The notes beneath the pieces are model-generated. The model did no database searches. It was not told the origin of the DNA and saw nothing but the letters and a program-made list of their open reading frames with translations. The position numbers were made by a program, and so were the translations under genes. A stretch of 15,525 bases of DNA from CAYGVT01 sp964353355 (GTDB lineage: Archaea > Thermoplasmatota > DTKX01 > GCA-020343715), in assembly GCA_964353355.1 (NCBI GenBank), contig CAYGVT010000035.1:1-15525 (forward strand), read 5' to 3'. Below are positions 12,503 to 15,525 of this stretch, piece by piece (the first letter of the stretch is position 1; every line of letters begins with the position of its first letter).

Positions 12503-13296
12503 AATCCACGAACTACACGGAGAAGACGCTCGACCACTTCCGCAACCCGCGCAACGTCGGCACCCTCGAGGGCCCGGACGTCGCGGTCGGCAAGGTGGGC
12601 AACCCGGTGTGCGGCGACCTGATGTACATGTACATACGCGTCAAGGACGACCGCATCGTCGACATCAGGTTCCAGACGTTCGGCTGCGGCTCGGCCGTGG
12701 CGACGTCGAGCATGACCACCGAGCTCGTCAAGGGCATGACCCTCGACGATGCCATGAAGGTCACGCGCAACGACGTCGCGGACGCGCTCGAGGGCCTGCC
12801 GCCCATCAAGATGCACTGCTCCAACCTGGCCGCGGACGCGCTTCACGACGCCATCAAGGCCTGGCGGGAGGGGAGGCGGGGGGAGGCCCCCGCGGCCCCC
12901 GCGCCCGGCACCGTGAGGGAGACGTGCGAGCTGCCCCCGACCGTGGTCGAGGGCGTGGACGCGCTCCTCGGCAATGGCGTGCACAAGGGCGTGCCGGACG
13001 CCGCCTCCCTGAAGGACAAGCGGGTGCTCGTGCTGGACCGCGGCGAGCGCTCCGTCAAGCTCGCCATGGAGCTCACCGAGCACACCGGCCGCGTCATCTT
13101 CATGAGCCCCTACAAGGAGCCTACGTCCAAGGACGACTTCCGCGCCCCGCTCAAGCGCTCGGACGTGAAGGTGCTCTACGAATCGCAGCTCCTGGCGGTC
13201 ATGGGCGAGGGCGAGGTCGACAAGGTCCGCGTGCACGACTTGAACGAGAACGAGGAGTACGAGCTCTTCGTGGACGCGGTCGTCATCCTCGAGTGA
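12499..13296 (+). CDS. iscU: IscU/NifU-type Fe-S scaffold fused to a degenerate thioredoxin-reductase-like domain
   Basis: Residues 1-127 are a full IscU scaffold: the YTEKTLDHFRNPRNVG start, Cys38-Gly-Asp40, Cys63 (FGCGSAVATSSM) and His106-Cys107 (KMHCSN), i.e. all three cluster cysteines and the Asp. A Pro/Ala/Glu linker (~127-145, with an extra Cys143) leads to a second domain at ~160-265. That domain resembles the NAD(P)H-binding half of thioredoxin reductase: KGVPDAASLKDKRVLVLDRG parallels the strand before the dinucleotide fold, and the end (EVDKVRVHDLNENEEYELFVDAVVILE) parallels the GKVEGVRL...ELPVDGVFIAIG region. The Gly-rich GGGNxA loop has become DRGERS, the HRR motif for NADPH is gone, and so are the CxxC cysteines. 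The GTG start overlaps the iscS stop (GTGA), which suggests tight coupling and a physical complex. Confidence 0.92.
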   Translation: MKSTNYTEKTLDHFRNPRNVGTLEGPDVAVGKVGNPVCGDLMYMYIRVKDDRIVDIRFQTFGCGSAVATSSMTTELVKGMTLDDAMKVTRNDVADALEGLPPIKMHCSNLAADALHDAIKAWREGRRGEAPAAPAPGTVRETCELPPTVVEGVDALLGNGVHKGVPDAASLKDKRVLVLDRGERSVKLAMELTEHTGRVIFMSPYKEPTSKDDFRAPLKRSDVKVLYESQLLAVMGEGEVDKVRVHDLNENEEYELFVDAVVILE

Positions 13297-13302
13297 GCGA
13301 AA

Positions 13303-13311
13303 CCATAAGTA
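13303..13311 (+). promoter_or_regulatory. Candidate TATA box for the DOMON-b561 gene
   Basis: CCATAAGTA lies a few bases after the iscU stop. A transcript start near 13333 precedes both possible start codons (13361 and 13382), suggesting this gene is expressed separately from the Fe-S operon. Confidence 0.4.
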
Positions 13312-13381
13312 GCCCCGAACCGGATTTGGTCGCGCCACCGCAGGGCCCGCGGGCGCTGAGGTGAGCGGGAGCCTCGGGAGC

Positions 13382-14389
13382 ATGGGACCTGGACGCAGGG
13401 GCATGGCACGGTCGGTCGCGGCCGCCACATTCATGCTGCTGGCCGCCACCGCCCTCGCCCCGGCCGGCTCGGCCTCGACCCCGACCGTCGATGGCGTCAT
13501 AGACCCGGGCGAGTACGCCTTCAACCAGAGCTTCCAGGACGACCTGTTCCACCTCCTGTGGACGGTCGAGGGCGACACCATCCACCTTGCCATCGAGGCC
13601 CGCACGACCGGATGGATAGCCCTCGGACTAGAGCCCACCGTGCTCATGCAGGACGCCGACATGATTATCGGCTGGTGGAACTCGTCGGCGGACTTCCAGG
13701 TCGTCGACGCCTACTCCACCGGCCAGACCGGCCCCCACCCCCCCGACACGGAGATCAGCGGGAGCTACGACATCCTGACCTGGCTCGCGAGCCAGTCGGG
13801 GGGCTGGACGCGCGTCGAGCTCACCCGCAAGCTCGACACCGGGGACGTCCGGGACCACGCCATCCGGACCGACGGGACCATGAGGGTCATGTGGGCCGTG
13901 AGCGATTCGCGGGAGTACGAGGCCAAGCACGCCCAGCGGGGCACGGCTGAGGTGAACTTCGGCTCCGGCGAGGCCGAGGAGATCGTCGCGCCCACGCTCT
14001 GGCCCTACCATGCCGCGCTCATGGTCACGTCCACCCTGATGTTCGTGGCCAACTACTTCCTGCTGGCCAAGAGGGGGCCGGGCAGGGCCAAGCGGTTCCC
14101 CGCCCACTGCTACAACGGCACGACCGCGATAGCCCTCGCCGTCGTGGGCCTGACCATCGGGTTCATCATGGTCGCGGAACAGGAGCAGGGGCATCTGCGG
14201 GTCGTCCACGCGTTCATCGGGGCGACGACGCTCGCCGTCGGGATGGTCATCCTGGTGCTTGGTTGGCTGTACTTCAGGGTGAAGAGGTACAAGCGCGTCA
14301 CGAGGCGCCCGCACATGGCAGCCGGCGCCCTGGGCATCGCGATGATGGTCGTGACCGTCGTGTCGGGCCTCATGTACGTCTTCCCCTAG
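13382..14389 (+). CDS. DOMON-cytochrome b561 membrane electron-transfer protein
   Basis: Numbered from the ATG at 13382 (335 aa; a GTG at 13361 would add seven residues). Residues 8-33 are a signal peptide. The outside DOMON domain (~38-195) begins PTVDGVIDPGEY and has the expected haem b ligand positions, Met89 (VLMQDAD) and His183 (YEAKHAQRGTAEV). A b561-type membrane domain follows with four helices (~207-228, 245-265, 273-294, 310-333) and four His placed for two haems: His210, His242, His276 and His311. Such proteins carry electrons across the membrane to or from an outside haem domain. Its partner is unknown; the nearby oxidase makes a respiratory link plausible. The stop codon is TAG at 14387-14389, formed at the junction with an inserted IS element; the protein appears intact. 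Confidence 0.87.
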   Translation: MGPGRRGMARSVAAATFMLLAATALAPAGSASTPTVDGVIDPGEYAFNQSFQDDLFHLLWTVEGDTIHLAIEARTTGWIALGLEPTVLMQDADMIIGWWNSSADFQVVDAYSTGQTGPHPPDTEISGSYDILTWLASQSGGWTRVELTRKLDTGDVRDHAIRTDGTMRVMWAVSDSREYEAKHAQRGTAEVNFGSGEAEEIVAPTLWPYHAALMVTSTLMFVANYFLLAKRGPGRAKRFPAHCYNGTTAIALAVVGLTIGFIMVAEQEQGHLRVVHAFIGATTLAVGMVILVLGWLYFRVKRYKRVTRRPHMAAGALGIAMMVVTVVSGLMYVFP

Positions 14390-15465
14390 TGTGCTGTTAC
14401 TAACAGTTGCCGGTTTTTAGCGACCTTTCTGAGGATGTCATCTGGCTCTGCCGTCCAGACGAATGGCCGCGGGTTCTCTTGATATGTCGCAATGTATTCC
14501 CGGATCGCAGTGGTCAAGGCGCGGACGTTCTTGAATGTCCCCCGGCGGATGCGCTTTCCAGTCAGTTCCGAGAACCACCGCTCGACCTGGTTCAACCAAG
14601 ACGAGCCCGTCGGCGTCAGGTGAATATGGAATCGAGGATGCCTCGCCAGCCATCGCTTGACCTTCTCATGCTTGTGGGTGGCCAGGTTGTCGAAGACCAG
14701 GTGGATGTCCAGCTCCGGGTCCACATGCTCGTCGATGTTCCTGAGGAAGATGAGGAACTCCTGATGGCGATGTCTGCGGTGGAACTCCGTGATGACCGTC
14801 CCATCGAGGACATTGAGGGCGGCGAATAGGTCGATCTGGCCGTTCCTCATATAGTCATGCGTCCTGCTCTCAGGCAGTCCAGGTCGAATGGGCAGAATGG
14901 TCTGGGTGCGGTCGAGAGCTTGGATCTGGGTCTTCTCGTCGACGCAGAAGACCGCTGCCTTCTCCGGTGGGTCTATATACAAACCCACGACGTCACGCAT
15001 CTTCTCGGCGAATTGCGGGTCGCGACTGACCTTGAAAGTCCTGATGCGATGGGGCTGTAGCCGGTAGAGCTCCCAGACACGATGGACTGTCGCATTGCTC
15101 ACGCCCACCGCCCTGGCCATCGTGCGCGTCGACCAGTGGGTGGCTCCGGGTGGCCTCTCGTTGATCGTCTTGAAGAGGATGAGGTCGACCACTTCCTTTG
15201 GTACCTGGGCCTTCCGCCCGGGCCTGGGAGCATCCTTAAGGATCCCATCCAGCCCGAGCGAATGGAACCGCGACCTCCAGAGGCTGACGGTGTCGGGGTG
15301 CGTGTCCAAGCGAACAGCGATCTCTTGGTTCTGCAATCCGTCTGCCGCGAGAAGGATTATCTTGGCCCTCAGGACGAGCCGTTGAGGTGTCGACCGACCA
15401 TGCGACCATTTCACGAGTTGAGCTCGCTCGACGTCCGTCGGCACGATTGCTGGAGCGACACGCAT
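14386..15465 (-). CDS. IS630-family DDE transposase
   Basis: This 359-residue protein (from the ATG at 15465) begins with paired helix-turn-helix segments (RLVLRAKIILLAADGLQNQEIAVRL, then VSLWRSRF, and a second near ATVHRVWELY) that bind the element ends. The catalytic triad of the RNase H-like domain is visible: Asp176 (FCVDEKTQ), Asp259 (LVFDNLATHK) and Glu295 (SWLNQVERWFSEL), with 35 residues between the last two. The motifs TPTGSSWLNQVE and RRGTFKNV are typical of IS630. The gene looks intact. The frame is open to an ATG at 15498, but the TATA-like box at 15501-15510 predicts transcription starting after it, so the ATG at 15465 is preferred. The stop codon TAG (14388-14386) is completed by the TA target duplication and the flanking C, not by the element itself. 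Confidence 0.95.
   Translation of the reverse strand: MRVAPAIVPTDVERAQLVKWSHGRSTPQRLVLRAKIILLAADGLQNQEIAVRLDTHPDTVSLWRSRFHSLGLDGILKDAPRPGRKAQVPKEVVDLILFKTINERPPGATHWSTRTMARAVGVSNATVHRVWELYRLQPHRIRTFKVSRDPQFAEKMRDVVGLYIDPPEKAAVFCVDEKTQIQALDRTQTILPIRPGLPESRTHDYMRNGQIDLFAALNVLDGTVITEFHRRHRHQEFLIFLRNIDEHVDPELDIHLVFDNLATHKHEKVKRWLARHPRFHIHLTPTGSSWLNQVERWFSELTGKRIRRGTFKNVRALTTAIREYIATYQENPRPFVWTAEPDDILRKVAKNRQLLVTAH
14389..14400 (+). repeat. IS630 terminal inverted repeat, left
   Basis: GTGTGCTGTTAC here and GTGTTCCGTTAC read inward from the other end match at 10 of 12 positions. Confidence 0.8.
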
Positions 15466-15500
15466 GAGGACTGTAAGAACGGTGAGGTTATTAAACATAT

Positions 15501-15510
15501 GTATTTATGT
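15501..15510 (-). promoter_or_regulatory. Candidate TATA box for the transposase
   Basis: The minus strand reads ACATAAATAC just inside the right terminal repeat. A start about 26 nt downstream (near 15479) gives a short leader to the ATG at 15465. Confidence 0.45.
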
Positions 15511-15520
15511 AACGGAACAC
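15509..15520 (-). repeat. IS630 terminal inverted repeat, right
   Basis: Reverse complement GTGTTCCGTTAC pairs with the left end GTGTGCTGTTAC. It is followed by the TA duplication at 15521-15522 and five bases of original flank. Confidence 0.8.
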
Positions 15521-15525
15521 TAGCG

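Larger units (their letters stand above)
14387..15522. mobile_element. Complete IS630-family insertion sequence flanked by TA duplications
   Basis: The element spans 14389-15520 (1132 bp) between TA dinucleotides at 14387-14388 and 15521-15522, the target duplication typical of IS630/Tc1-mariner elements. Ends are imperfect inverted repeats and it holds one transposase gene. The flanks read C-TA on the left and TA-G on the right, so the original target was CTAG. Its base composition looks less G+C-rich than its neighbours, consistent with recent arrival. Confidence 0.88.

Noticed and set aside
11950..13662. A 570-codon open frame on the minus strand across iscS, iscU and the DOMON gene
   Set aside because: It runs antisense to three recognised genes and has a composition typical of shadow frames.
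14386..14389. Truncation of the DOMON-b561 protein by the IS element
   Set aside because: The right flank shows the same TAG codon would exist without the insertion, so the protein is full length.
1..15525. CRISPR array, rRNA, riboswitch or replication origin
   Set aside because: No regularly spaced direct repeats, conserved rRNA segments, recognisable aptamer motifs or origin repeat clusters were seen.

Overview
The window is G+C-rich archaeal DNA. Four things point to an archaeon: a 34-residue eL41 ribosomal protein gene (known only from archaea and eukaryotes), TATA-like boxes about 25-30 nt before most gene starts, a tRNA gene with no encoded CCA, and an archaeal pre-PUA/PUA protein. A terminal oxidase makes it a likely aerobe or microaerophile. 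PKD-domain and calcium-repeat surface proteins fit an uncultured Thermoplasmatota-like euryarchaeote, but that placement is an inference from gene content only.

Layout. (1) 1-2953, minus strand: two exported proteins, a calcium-binding-repeat protein cut by the window edge and a beta-propeller/PKD protein with a C-terminal membrane anchor. (2) 3134-5559: tRNA-Arg(TCT), a stand-alone LigD-type 3'-phosphoesterase, a 101-residue orphan, a DUF1801/YdhG-like protein, eL41 and a PUA RNA-binding protein. (3) 5666-10447: an A-type haem-copper oxidase in two converging units, coxB-coxC-coxD on plus and coxA-ctaB on minus. CoxA carries the YSHP signature of subfamily A2. CoxB has an extra cupredoxin-like domain and a third membrane helix. 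(4) 10620-13296: a compact sulfur-relay/Fe-S operon, tusA - dsrE-like - iscS - iscU. The IscS homologue has Asp where the PLP-binding Lys should be, and the IscU is fused to a degenerate thioredoxin-reductase-like domain. (5) 13382-14389: a DOMON-cytochrome b561 membrane protein. (6) 14387-15522: a complete IS630-family element inserted exactly in the stop codon of that gene.

How the genes fit together. Regions 3 and 5 form an electron-transfer theme: oxidase, haem O synthase, and a membrane protein predicted to move electrons between haems. Region 4 looks like a sulfur-handling line ending in Fe-S assembly. It is the best candidate for something little described: its IscS should not run the ordinary PLP chemistry, two sulfur-carrier-type proteins sit directly upstream, and the scaffold carries an extra domain that has lost its redox and nucleotide-binding signatures. 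No CRISPR array, rRNA, riboswitch or replication origin was seen, and no gene-free stretch exceeds 300 bases.
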